Assembly: GCA_030536575.1 (NCBI GenBank)
Contig: JAUNPS010000035.1
Location: forward strand, 1 to 53,810
Origin: Eubacteriales bacterium
GTDB lineage: Bacteria > Bacillota > Clostridia > Lachnospirales > Lachnospiraceae
DNA length: 53,810 bases
Direction of reading: 5' to 3'
Position 1 is the first letter of the stretch, and every line of letters starts with the position of its first letter. Shown here in pieces: positions 25,702 to 33,764 of this stretch. The notes below the pieces were generated by a model. That model was not told where the DNA came from, did no database searches, and was given only the letters and a program-made list of their open reading frames with translations. Made by a program: the position numbers and the translations under genes.

Positions 25702-28092
25702 ATGTCAGTGAAAATCGCCCTTGCCGGTAATCCGAACAGCGGAAAAACGACCCTGTTCAACGCACTTACCGGCTCCAATCAGTTCGTAGGAAACTGGCCC
25801 GGCGTAACCGTGGAGAAAAAAGAAGGAAAATTAAAAAGCAACAAAGACGTTATCATCATGGACCTGCCGGGAATTTATTCCCTCTCCCCCTATACCCTGG
25901 AGGAAGTGGTAGCCAGAAATTATCTGATTACCGAGCGTCCGGACGCGATTTTAAATATTGTCGACGGCACGAACCTGGAGCGGAACCTGTACCTTTCCAC
26001 CCAGCTCATGGAGCTTGGGATTCCGGTGGTAATGGCCGTCAATATGATGGACGTCGTAAAGAAAAGCGGCGACGTGATCAAGATCGACCAGTTAAAGAAA
26101 GCCCTCGGCTGCGAAGTGGTCGAGATTTCCGCGCTGAAGGGGACTGGGATCAGCCAGGCGGCCGAAGCGGCGGTAAAGGCGGCACAGAAGAAAGGCGCTT
26201 CTGCGGCGGTACATAAATTTAGCAGAGACGTGGAAAGCGTACTGGAAGAGATCGAAACCTATCTGGGAAGCGACATTCCGGAAGAACAGAAACGTTTCTA
26301 TGCGATTAAGCTTTTCGAACGGGACAGCAAAATTGCAGAAACGATGAAATCTACCCCGAACGTCGAATCCATTATCAAGAAAGCGGAAGACGCCCTGGAC
26401 GACGACGCGGAAAGCATCATTACAAACGAACGTTATAATTTCATTTCTTCCATTATTAAGAAATGCTATCAGAAAAAGAATAAAGAGGCTTTAAGCACCT
26501 CCGACAAAATCGACCGGGTTGTGACAAACCGCTGGCTGGCGCTGCCGATCTTCGCATTAGTGATGTGGCTGGTATACTATGTATCTGTTACCACGGTCGG
26601 AACTTACGCAACGGACTGGGCGAATGACGGCGTATTTGGAGATGGCTGGCACTTATTTGGCATTGGAACTTCCGATTATGAAGACGCAGCGGCAGACTTC
26701 GACCGCGCAGATCAGATCGTAGCGGCTGTCGGCGAAGGGCTGGAAAGCGTGGATATCCTGGACGAAGAAGGAGAAGTGATCGAAACCGTAACTCTGACCG
26801 AGTCCGTAGGAGAAGAAGCCCAGGCATTTCTGGATGAGATGGGCGAAGAAGGCCCCGATCCGGCTGATTACGGCGTATGGGTGCCGGGCGTTCCGGTTCT
26901 CATTGGCAATCTGTTGGATGCGGTAGGCTGTGCGGACTGGTTAAGCGGCCTGATCCTGGATGGTATCGTAGCCGGTGTGGGCGCGGTTCTCGGATTCGTT
27001 CCGCAGATGCTGGTACTGTTTATCTTTTTGGCTTTCCTGGAAGGCTGCGGCTATATGGCGCGTATCGCTTTCATTATGGACCGTATTTTCCGTAAATTCG
27101 GTCTTTCCGGAAAATCTTTCATTCCGATGCTGATCGGAACCGGGTGCGGCGTGCCGGGCGTTATGGCTTCCCGTACCATTGAAAATGACCGCGACCGGAA
27201 AATGACGATCATGACCACCACCTTTATTCCCTGTGGTGCGAAACTTCCGATCATTGCCCTGATTGCAGGCGCATTGTTCGGCGGAGCCTCCTGGGTGGCG
27301 CCCAGCGCTTACTTCGTAGGAATTGCGGCGATTATCTGCTCCGGTATCATTTTGAAGAAGACGAAAATGTTCGCCGGCGACCCGGCTCCCTTCGTTATGG
27401 AGCTCCCGGCTTACCATCTGCCGACTGTTGGAAGCGTTCTGCGCAGCATGTGGGAGCGCGGCTGGTCCTTCATTAAGAAAGCCGGTACGATCATCCTTCT
27501 TTCTACGATCTTTATCTGGTTCACCCAGAGCTTTGGCTTTGAAGGCGGAAGCTTCGGCATGGTAGAAGATATGAACAATTCGATCCTGGCAGCCATTGGC
27601 GGCGCGATCTCCTGGCTCTTTATCCCCCTTGGGTGGGGCGACTGGAAAGCGGCTGTTGCGGCGATCACCGGACTGGTTGCAAAAGAAAACGTGGTTGGTA
27701 CGTTTGGCGTCCTGTACGGATTTGCGGAAGTGGCAGAAGACGGCGCTGAAATCTGGGGTGAATTGTCCGCAGCATTTACCACCGTATCCGCTTACTCCTT
27801 CCTGGTGTTCAACCTGCTGTGTGCACCCTGCTTCGCGGCGATGGGCGCGATCAAGCGTGAGATGAACAACACGAAATGGTTCTGGTTTGCAATTGGTTAT
27901 CAGTGCCTGCTGGCCTATGTGGTTGCGCTCTGCGTTTATCAGATCGGCGGCCTGTTTACAAGCGTTACCGGATTCGGTATCTGGACGGTTGTTGCAATCC
28001 TGCTGGTAATCGGTTTCATTTACCTGCTGGTACGTCCGTATAAAGAAAGCAATACGATGGATGTGAAGCTCAAAGGAATGGCAAGAGGTTGA
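25702..28092 (+). CDS. feoB: Ferrous iron transporter FeoB
   Basis: A 796-aa membrane GTPase that imports Fe2+. G motifs in order: G1 GNPNSGKTT (residues 8-16), G2 Thr in PGVTVEKK, G3 DLPGIYSL, G4 NMMD, G5 SALKGTG. The helical GDI part follows, then the transmembrane region with the Gate motifs GCGVPGVMASRTI and LVAKENVVGTFG. Between the first two membrane segments is an acidic insertion of about 80 residues (about 310-395), probably outside the cell, seen in some clostridial FeoB. TTGAGGAGGAAAAG precedes the ATG. It is followed 24 bp later by a Fur-like small protein. Confidence 0.94.
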   Translation: MSVKIALAGNPNSGKTTLFNALTGSNQFVGNWPGVTVEKKEGKLKSNKDVIIMDLPGIYSLSPYTLEEVVARNYLITERPDAILNIVDGTNLERNLYLSTQLMELGIPVVMAVNMMDVVKKSGDVIKIDQLKKALGCEVVEISALKGTGISQAAEAAVKAAQKKGASAAVHKFSRDVESVLEEIETYLGSDIPEEQKRFYAIKLFERDSKIAETMKSTPNVESIIKKAEDALDDDAESIITNERYNFISSIIKKCYQKKNKEALSTSDKIDRVVTNRWLALPIFALVMWLVYYVSVTTVGTYATDWANDGVFGDGWHLFGIGTSDYEDAAADFDRADQIVAAVGEGLESVDILDEEGEVIETVTLTESVGEEAQAFLDEMGEEGPDPADYGVWVPGVPVLIGNLLDAVGCADWLSGLILDGIVAGVGAVLGFVPQMLVLFIFLAFLEGCGYMARIAFIMDRIFRKFGLSGKSFIPMLIGTGCGVPGVMASRTIENDRDRKMTIMTTTFIPCGAKLPIIALIAGALFGGASWVAPSAYFVGIAAIICSGIILKKTKMFAGDPAPFVMELPAYHLPTVGSVLRSMWERGWSFIKKAGTIILLSTIFIWFTQSFGFEGGSFGMVEDMNNSILAAIGGAISWLFIPLGWGDWKAAVAAITGLVAKENVVGTFGVLYGFAEVAEDGAEIWGELSAAFTTVSAYSFLVFNLLCAPCFAAMGAIKREMNNTKWFWFAIGYQCLLAYVVALCVYQIGGLFTSVTGFGIWTVVAILLVIGFIYLLVRPYKESNTMDVKLKGMARG

Positions 28093-28116
28093 GTTTTTAT
28101 TAAGAAGGTGACTTTT

Positions 28117-28407
28117 ATGTGGGACAGCGAAGCCATTATTCAGGAACTGAAAAAAAGAAGAAAACGCATCACGGAACAGCGCAGGGTGATGATCGACGTG
28201 ATCGCAGAAGGAGATTGTAAAAGCTTTAAAGAGCTGTATGTGAAAGTCGCCAAGAGAGACCCTTCGATCGGCCAGGCCACCGTTTACCGGATGCTGCTTA
28301 CGCTGGAAGAGATCGGAGCCATCGAGCGGGTTCAGGGTTATGTCCTGAAAGATCCCTGTGAGAAGCGGGAAGAGGCTCAAAGCGAGCCGATGGCTGTGAA
28401 CGAATGA
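28117..28407 (+). CDS. Fur-family DNA-binding-domain-only protein, FeoC-like position
   Basis: A 96-aa protein matching only the N-terminal winged helix of Fur (ITEQRRVMIDVIAEGDCKSF, then DPSIGQATVYRMLLTLEEIG). The C-terminal dimerisation and metal domain (the HHHDH and CxxC motifs) is absent, and the ORF ends cleanly, so it is a family form and not an obvious truncation. The start at 28117 follows AGAAGGTGACTTTT. In enterobacteria feoB is followed by feoC, another small winged-helix protein, so this may be a functional analogue. A terminator follows. Confidence 0.75.
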   Translation: MWDSEAIIQELKKRRKRITEQRRVMIDVIAEGDCKSFKELYVKVAKRDPSIGQATVYRMLLTLEEIGAIERVQGYVLKDPCEKREEAQSEPMAVNE

Positions 28408-28417
28408 GAATGGAAAA

Positions 28418-28446
28418 GGAAGAATCCGCCGGGGTTCTTCCTTTTT
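28418..28446 (+). terminator. Terminator of the feo operon
   Basis: GGAAGAA at 28418-28424 pairs with TTCTTCC at 28435-28441, with extra CC/GG pairing inside, followed by T5. It lies 10 bp after the Fur-like gene. Confidence 0.8.
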
Positions 28447-28510
28447 GCACGTGTACCCGGCGGCGACAGCGGCAGCAAGCAGTTTTTTTGCGCGCAGCGC
28501 CACGGAAACA

Positions 28511-28539
28511 TTGACAAAAGAGCGATTCTCTCCTAAGAT
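28511..28539 (+). promoter_or_regulatory. Sigma-A promoter of hom
   Basis: TTGACA at 28511-28516 and TAAGAT at 28534-28539, 17 bp apart, 45 bp before the start codon of homoserine dehydrogenase. Confidence 0.75.
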
Positions 28540-28584
28540 AAGAGTCAAAGGCAAGAAAGAATGATGCGAAAGAGGAGAAAGAAC

Positions 28585-29871
28585 ATGGAAAACATTAAGA
28601 TTGCCCTGCTCGGCCTTGGCACCGTGGGAACAGGGGTCTATAAAGTCCTGAAAGCACAGAAGGCCGAAATGCCGGATAAGATCGGGGCAGAGATTGTGAT
28701 CAAAAAAATTTTAGTGCGGAATAAAGAAAAAGCCGTGGCCAAGGTGGACGACCCGTCGGTACTGACCACGGACTGGCAGGAAATTATTCAGGATCCGGAG
28801 ATCCAGATCGTTGTGGAAGTGATGGGCGGCATGGAACCGGCCAGAACCTATATTCTGGAAGCGCTGGAGGCCGGGAAAAATGTGGCGACGGCGAATAAGG
28901 ATTTGATTGCAGCAGACGGACGAGAGCTTTTGGACGCGGCCCACGCCCACCAGAAAGACCTGCTTTTTGAAGCTGCCGTTGCGGGAGGAATTCCGATCAT
29001 CCGCCCATTAAAGCAGTGCCTGGCCGGAAACCATTTAAGCGAAGTGATCGGCATCGTAAACGGAACGACGAACTTTATCCTGAGCAAAATGACCTCCGAA
29101 GGCATGGAATTTGCGGAGGCTCTCGCGATGGCCACCGAACTTGGCTATGCGGAAGCAGATCCAACTGCCGATATTGAAGGCTACGACGCCGGGCGGAAGG
29201 TGGCGATCATGGCCTCCATTGCCTTTAATTCCAGAGTGACCTTCGAAGACGTCTATACGGAAGGCATTACGAAAATTTCCGCGAAGGATATCCGCTACGC
29301 GAAAGAGATGGGCTACGATATCAAGCTGCTTGGTGTGGCGAAAAATACGCCGGAAGGCATCGAAGCGCGGGTGCATCCGATGATGATCCCAAGTACCCAT
29401 GCCCTGGCGTCGGTGAACGATTCCTTCAATGCGGTGTTCGTTCACGGGGACGCGGTGGACGACGCCATGTTTTACGGGAGAGGAGCCGGGGAGCTTCCGA
29501 CGGCCAGCGCCATTGTAGGGGACGTCTTCGACATTGCCCGGAATATCCGGATGAACTGCTGCGGACGCATTGGATGCACCTGCTACAAGGATCTGCCGAT
29601 CAAAAAAATGGAAGATATCAAGAGCCGCTATTTCCTGCGGATGCAGGTAGAAGACCGCTACGGCGTGCTGGCGAGCATCACGAGCGTCCTTGGAAATAAC
29701 TGCGTCAGCATCGCCCAGATCATCCAGAAAGCGAAAAAACAGGATCTGGCCGAAATCGTGGTCATCACGGACAGCGTCCGGGAGCGCCATTTCCGGGATT
29801 CGCTGAAGGTCATGGAAGGAATGTCCATCATCAAGAAGATTTCCTCCGTAATCCGCGTGTATGGAGATTGA
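28585..29871 (+). CDS. hom: Homoserine dehydrogenase
   Basis: A 428-aa enzyme reducing aspartate semialdehyde to homoserine, the branch to threonine and methionine. The NAD(P) motif ALLGLGTVGTGVYKVL, the AVAGGIPIIRPL and GIVNGTTNFILSKM motifs, and the GYAEADPTADIEGYDAGRK active-site segment are present. A C-terminal ACT domain (RYFLRMQVEDRYGVLASITS) suggests allosteric control by threonine. The start at 28585 follows AAAGAGGAGAAAG; upstream in-frame ATGs lie before that site. It is a single-gene unit with its own promoter. Confidence 0.93.
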   Translation: MENIKIALLGLGTVGTGVYKVLKAQKAEMPDKIGAEIVIKKILVRNKEKAVAKVDDPSVLTTDWQEIIQDPEIQIVVEVMGGMEPARTYILEALEAGKNVATANKDLIAADGRELLDAAHAHQKDLLFEAAVAGGIPIIRPLKQCLAGNHLSEVIGIVNGTTNFILSKMTSEGMEFAEALAMATELGYAEADPTADIEGYDAGRKVAIMASIAFNSRVTFEDVYTEGITKISAKDIRYAKEMGYDIKLLGVAKNTPEGIEARVHPMMIPSTHALASVNDSFNAVFVHGDAVDDAMFYGRGAGELPTASAIVGDVFDIARNIRMNCCGRIGCTCYKDLPIKKMEDIKSRYFLRMQVEDRYGVLASITSVLGNNCVSIAQIIQKAKKQDLAEIVVITDSVRERHFRDSLKVMEGMSIIKKISSVIRVYGD

Positions 29872-29897
29872 CAAAAAGGGAACAAATCATGTAGAAT
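29868..29897 (+). promoter_or_regulatory. Promoter of gpmI overlapping the hom stop codon
   Basis: TTGACA at 29868-29873 and TAGAAT at 29892-29897 with 18 bp between. The TGA stop of hom (29869-29871) lies inside the -35 box. No terminator is seen between hom and gpmI. Confidence 0.7.
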
Positions 29898-29943
29898 AAA
29901 CAGATGAAAAGGAAATGTTTTCAAAGAAAAAAGGAGAATCGAA

Positions 29944-31485
29944 ATGAGTAAAAAACCCACCGTTTTAATGATTCTGGATGGATATGGATTAAACGATAAA
30001 GTCCAGGGGAACGCCGTAAAAGAAGCGAACACCCCCGTCATGGACAAACTGATGGCAGAAGGCCCCTTCGTCCAGGGCTTCGCCAGCGGGATGGCCGTCG
30101 GCCTCCCGGACGGCCAGATGGGAAACTCCGAAGTCGGCCACCTGAACATGGGCGCCGGCCGCATCGTCTACCAGGAGCTGACCAGAATTACCAAAGAAAT
30201 CCAGGACGGCGATTTCTTTAAAAACGAAGCCCTGTTAAACGCAGTGCAGAACGCGAAAGAAAAAGGAACCTCCCTCCACCTGTTTGGCCTGCTCTCCGAC
30301 GGCGGCGTTCACAGCCATAATACCCACCTCTACGGCCTGTTAGAGCTGGCGAAGCGCGAAGGCCTGGAAAAGGTTTACGTACATTGCTTCCTGGACGGCC
30401 GCGACACCCCGCCGACCTCCGGAAAGGGCTACATCAAAGACCTGAACGACGAGATGAAAAAGATCGGCGTTGGCCAGGTAGCTACCGTTATGGGCCGCTA
30501 CTATGCGATGGACCGCGATAACCGCTGGGACCGCGTAGAGCTGGCATATAACGCCATGGTAAAAGGCGTAGGCGTAAAAGCCGCCTGCCCGGTATGCGCT
30601 GTCAAGAATTCTTACGAAAACGGTAAGAATGATGAATTCGTAGAGCCTGCCGTTGTCGAGAAAGACGGCCAGCCCGTTGCGAAGATCCAGGACGGCGACT
30701 CCGTGATCTTCTTTAACTTCCGCCCCGACCGCGCCAGAGAGATCACCAGAGCTTTCTGCTGCGACGAATTCGACGGCTTCCCCAGAGAAAAACGCCTGGA
30801 TCTGACCTATGTCTGCTTTACCGAATATGACGAGACCATTCCGAATAAACAGGTTGCCTTCCACAAGGTTTCCATCACGAACACCTTCGGCGAATACCTG
30901 GCCGCCCATGGCTTAAAGCAGGCCCGCATCGCCGAGACCGAGAAGTACGCCCACGTAACCTTCTTCTTTAACGGCGGCGTCGAAGAACCGAACGAAGGCG
31001 AAGACCGCATCCTGGTAAAATCTCCAAAGGTAGCCACTTACGACCTGCAGCCAGAGATGAGCGCTTATGAAGTGTGCGAGAAGCTCTGCGGCGCGATCCG
31101 CTCCCAGAACTATGACGTCATTATCATTAACTTCGCGAACCCGGACATGGTAGGCCATACCGGTATCGAAAACGCGGCCATCAAAGCCGTAGAAGCCGTA
31201 GACGAATGCGTTGGAAAAGCCGTAGAAGCTATTAAAGAGGTAAACGGCCAGATGTTCATCTGTGCCGACCACGGAAACGCTGAGCAGCTCGTAGATTATG
31301 AGACTGGAGCACCTTTCACGGCCCACACCACGAATCCGGTTCCGTTCATTCTGGTAAACTATGACCCGGCTTATACGTTAAGAGAAGGCGGATGCCTGGC
31401 CGACATTGCCCCGACCCTGATCGAAATGATGGGAATGGAGCAGCCCGCAGAAATGACCGGAAAATCTCTTCTGGTTCGGAAATAA
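29944..31485 (+). CDS. gpmI: Phosphoglycerate mutase, cofactor-independent
   Basis: A 513-aa manganese enzyme interconverting 3- and 2-phosphoglycerate. The catalytic S62 is in [18 protein letters not shown]. Metal ligands are in the first DGYG motif, DHGNAEQL and HTTNPVPFI. Length is normal. AAAGGAGAATCGAA precedes the ATG. Codon use is as biased as in gap and pgk. The small unknown gene at 31488 begins only 2 bp after the stop. Confidence 0.95.
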   Translation: MSKKPTVLMILDGYGLNDKVQGNAVKEANTPVMDKLMAEGPFVQGFASGMAVGLPDGQMGNSEVGHLNMGAGRIVYQELTRITKEIQDGDFFKNEALLNAVQNAKEKGTSLHLFGLLSDGGVHSHNTHLYGLLELAKREGLEKVYVHCFLDGRDTPPTSGKGYIKDLNDEMKKIGVGQVATVMGRYYAMDRDNRWDRVELAYNAMVKGVGVKAACPVCAVKNSYENGKNDEFVEPAVVEKDGQPVAKIQDGDSVIFFNFRPDRAREITRAFCCDEFDGFPREKRLDLTYVCFTEYDETIPNKQVAFHKVSITNTFGEYLAAHGLKQARIAETEKYAHVTFFFNGGVEEPNEGEDRILVKSPKVATYDLQPEMSAYEVCEKLCGAIRSQNYDVIIINFANPDMVGHTGIENAAIKAVEAVDECVGKAVEAIKEVNGQMFICADHGNAEQLVDYETGAPFTAHTTNPVPFILVNYDPAYTLREGGCLADIAPTLIEMMGMEQPAEMTGKSLLVRK

Positions 31486-31487
31486 AA

Positions 31488-31805
31488 ATGGTACTGGAAA
31501 TCGTCAGACAGGCGGTTCAGATCAAAATGCGCAGTAAATCCGAAAGCCCTTTGATTTCCGAAGCGGAATACTGCTGTGCCTGCGGCATCGGCCTGCGGCT
31601 GCTGGGAAACCCGGAAGGGCTTCTCGAAAAAGTCCGACAGATGGCGACCATCGCCGAAGTTAAAGAAGCGGTGGTTCCCATCTTCCAGAAAGCCCAGGAA
31701 ACCGCGGAAGCCCCGGCCGACCAGCGACTTTTCCGCCTTTTGGCATCCAGCCGGGTGGAAGGCGCAGTCACCGAGGAAATCCGCCCGCTTTTTGATCCCG
31801 CCTAG
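31488..31805 (+). CDS. Conserved-looking small protein of unknown function
   Basis: A 105-aa protein I do not recognise. It is helical and charged, with a cysteine cluster [16 protein letters not shown] near residue 30 that could bind metal or form disulfides. The ATG is 2 bp after the gpmI stop and no good Shine-Dalgarno precedes it, so it probably depends on translational coupling. Codon use resembles its neighbours, which supports a real gene. It sits between gpmI and the eno leader hairpin. Confidence 0.55.
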   Translation: MVLEIVRQAVQIKMRSKSESPLISEAEYCCACGIGLRLLGNPEGLLEKVRQMATIAEVKEAVVPIFQKAQETAEAPADQRLFRLLASSRVEGAVTEEIRPLFDPA

Positions 31806-31824
31806 TATTTTTTCAAAAGATCCG

Positions 31825-31857
31825 GACACACTATCCGCAAGGAGGTGTGTCTTTTTT
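31825..31857 (+). terminator. Terminator-like hairpin in the eno leader with the ribosome site in its loop
   Basis: GACACAC at 31825-31831 pairs perfectly with GTGTGTC at 31845-31851 and six T follow directly. The 13-nt loop contains the eno Shine-Dalgarno (AAGGAG, 31839-31844, whose last G of GGAGG is the first stem base). The eno ATG follows the T-run at once. It could be an attenuator or a device that sets the effective ribosome-site spacing. Confidence 0.65.
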
Positions 31858-33174
31858 ATGCATCGAAATACAGCGATCATCGACATTTACGCCAGAGAAA
31901 TCCTGGATTCCAGAGGAAATCCAACCATTGAGGCGGAAGTCCTGACGGAATGCGGCGTGACAGGACGGGCGGCGGTGCCTTCCGGCGCGTCCACGGGAGA
32001 GCACGAGGCCATGGAGCTTCGGGACGGGCAGGAACGCTATCTGGGGAAAGGCGTCCAGAAGGCGGTCAGCCATGTGAATACGGTGCTGGCCGATGCTGTT
32101 ATCGGGGAAAATGTGCTGGATCAGGCGCAGATTGATAAACTGCTTTTGAAGGAGGACGGGACGCCGAATAAGTCCAGGCTGGGGGCGAACGCGCTGCTGG
32201 CGGTCTCTATGGCGGCGGCGAGCGCGGCGGCAAAGGCTTTGAACATTCCATTGTTCCGGTACTTGGGCGGCATGTACGCCTGCCAGATGCCCGTTCCGAT
32301 GTTCAATGTTTTAAACGGCGGCTGTCATAGCCGGAATCTCCTGGATTTTCAGGAATTTATGATTATGCCTGTGGGTGCGGAGAATTTTTCCGAGGGCCTG
32401 CGTATGGGCGCGGAAGTCTACCAGTATCTGAAGAAAATCCTGGATCAGGATTCGTTAAGCGTCGCGGTGGGAGACGAGGGCGGATTTGCGCCTGATCTGC
32501 GGGATGCGAAAGACGTCTTTCGTTATCTGGAACGGGCCGTGAAAGAAGCGGGATATACGCCTGGAAAGGATATGGTTTTCGCAATGGATGCGGCGGCCAG
32601 CGAATTGTATGACAACGAAAAAGACGGCTATGTCTTTGAAGGGGAAAGCCGGATGAAAGGCGAACGGATCGTCCGCAGCCGTGACGAGCTGATCCGGTAT
32701 TATCAGGAGCTGGCGGAAGAATTTCCTCTGTGCAGCATTGAGGACGGGCTTGATGAAAACGACTGGGAGGGCTGGAAACGCCTGACCGAAACACTGGGGA
32801 AACGCCTTCAGCTCGTAGGCGACGACCTCTTTGTGACGAATCCGAAACGGCTGAAAAAGGGGATCCAGATGGGAGTTGGAAATGCTGTCCTGGTAAAAGT
32901 AAACCAGATTGGAACCCTGACTGAAGCTTTTGAGACGATGGAGCTGGCGAAACGCCGGGGTTACCGCACGGTCGTATCGCACCGTTCCGGGGAGACTGAG
33001 GATACCTTCCTGGCGGATATTGCCGTGGCGGTAGGAGCCGGGCAGATTAAGACCGGGGCGCCTTGCAGGAGCGAGCGGGTGGCGAAATATAACCGGCTGC
33101 TGAGGATTGAGGATTACCTGGGGGATCAGGCGAGGTATGGAAATCCGTTTGGCTACTCTACCGACAGTACCTGA
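31858..33174 (+). CDS. eno: Enolase
   Basis: A 438-aa enolase that dehydrates 2-phosphoglycerate to phosphoenolpyruvate. Core motifs are intact: [61 protein letters not shown], the catalytic lysine in [21 protein letters not shown] and [16 protein letters not shown]. It is somewhat divergent ([14 protein letters not shown] in the mobile loop where GGxHAxNxxDxQEF is usual). Codon use is less biased than in gpmI. The start at 31858 fits the family; the spacing of 12 nt from GGAGG is long unless the leader hairpin folds. The last codons and stop lie inside a dispersed repeat (from 33165). Confidence 0.92.
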   Translation: MHRNTAIIDIYAREILDSRGNPTIEAEVLTECGVTGRAAVPSGASTGEHEAMELRDGQERYLGKGVQKAVSHVNTVLADAVIGENVLDQAQIDKLLLKEDGTPNKSRLGANALLAVSMAAASAAAKALNIPLFRYLGGMYACQMPVPMFNVLNGGCHSRNLLDFQEFMIMPVGAENFSEGLRMGAEVYQYLKKILDQDSLSVAVGDEGGFAPDLRDAKDVFRYLERAVKEAGYTPGKDMVFAMDAAASELYDNEKDGYVFEGESRMKGERIVRSRDELIRYYQELAEEFPLCSIEDGLDENDWEGWKRLTETLGKRLQLVGDDLFVTNPKRLKKGIQMGVGNAVLVKVNQIGTLTEAFETMELAKRRGYRTVVSHRSGETEDTFLADIAVAVGAGQIKTGAPCRSERVAKYNRLLRIEDYLGDQARYGNPFGYSTDST

Positions 33175-33231
33175 GCACTTAGCTGCTCAGGTACGTAAGA
33201 ACGTGATTCCGATGTGAACAGGCTCTTTTGC
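33165..33231. repeat. Dispersed structured repeat, short copy
   Basis: Sixty-two of 67 bases match 24891-24957. The hairpin GTACCTGAGCA/TGCTCAGGTAC (33167-33177/33184-33194) keeps pairing: the C-G pair of the other copy is A-T here. It overlaps the eno stop codon (33172-33174) and may act as the eno terminator, although no T-run follows directly. The right half of the long copy is missing. Confidence 0.7.
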
Positions 33232-33268
33232 GAAGCGAAGCGAAACGCACAGCCCTCCAGAAAATTCC

Positions 33269-33297
33269 TTGACAATCCGCATCCGGTATGATACACT
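33269..33297 (+). promoter_or_regulatory. Sigma-A promoter of secG
   Basis: TTGACA at 33269-33274 and TACACT at 33292-33297, 17 bp apart, with TGA before the -10 (extended -10). It lies 26 bp before the secG start. Confidence 0.75.
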
Positions 33298-33322
33298 GAA
33301 AAGCATGTGAGGAGGTGTTATC

Positions 33323-33559
33323 GTGGCAGTTTTACGAATGATTTTGACAATCTTATTCATCATTGATTGTATTGTATTGACCGTGATCGTACTGATGCAG
33401 GAAGGAAAAGACCAAGGACTTGGAAGCCTTTCCGGTATTTCTGAAACATACTGGGGAAAGAATAAAGGCCGTTCGATGGAAGGAACCCTCGTGAGAATCA
33501 CCACCATTGTAGCGGTTGCCTACATCGTTCTTTCCATCATATTAAATCTGAACTTTTAA
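33323..33559 (+). CDS. secG: Preprotein translocase subunit SecG
   Basis: A 78-aa membrane protein with two transmembrane segments (LRMILTILFIIDCIVLTVIV and TIVAVAYIVLSIILNL) joined by the conserved loop MQEGKDQGLGSLSG. It stimulates SecYE-mediated protein export. The start is GTG at 33323 after GAGGAGGTGTTATC. It precedes rnr and smpB, a gene order kept in many Firmicutes. Confidence 0.9.
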   Translation: MAVLRMILTILFIIDCIVLTVIVLMQEGKDQGLGSLSGISETYWGKNKGRSMEGTLVRITTIVAVAYIVLSIILNLNF

Positions 33560-33571
33560 GCTTAGAAAAAG

Positions 33572-33639
33572 GCTGTTGCAGGAATCCCATCGGAGCGCCG
33601 CGCGCTTTGTATCCGGACATTTGCAGCAGCTTCTTTTTT
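33572..33639 (+). terminator. Possible terminator after secG
   Basis: GCTGTTGCA at 33572-33580 pairs with TGCAGCAGC at 33622-33630 (one G-U pair) and TTC plus six T follow. The loop of about 40 nt is long, which lowers confidence. Confidence 0.5.
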
Positions 33640-33764
33640 GCTCATTCGAAAAAACATTTCCGCACAGCGAAAAGCAGGGACGCTGGCAGTCCCATGCCAT
33701 GATGCCGGGAATACGAAAAATTGCAGGCTCCCAAAGCAAAAAAGCCACGATAACAGGAGAAAAA

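Noticed and set aside
26941-28554. 537-codon open frame on the minus strand across feoB
   Set aside because: Shadow of feoB and the Fur-like gene; low-complexity composition and conflict with a clear FeoB.
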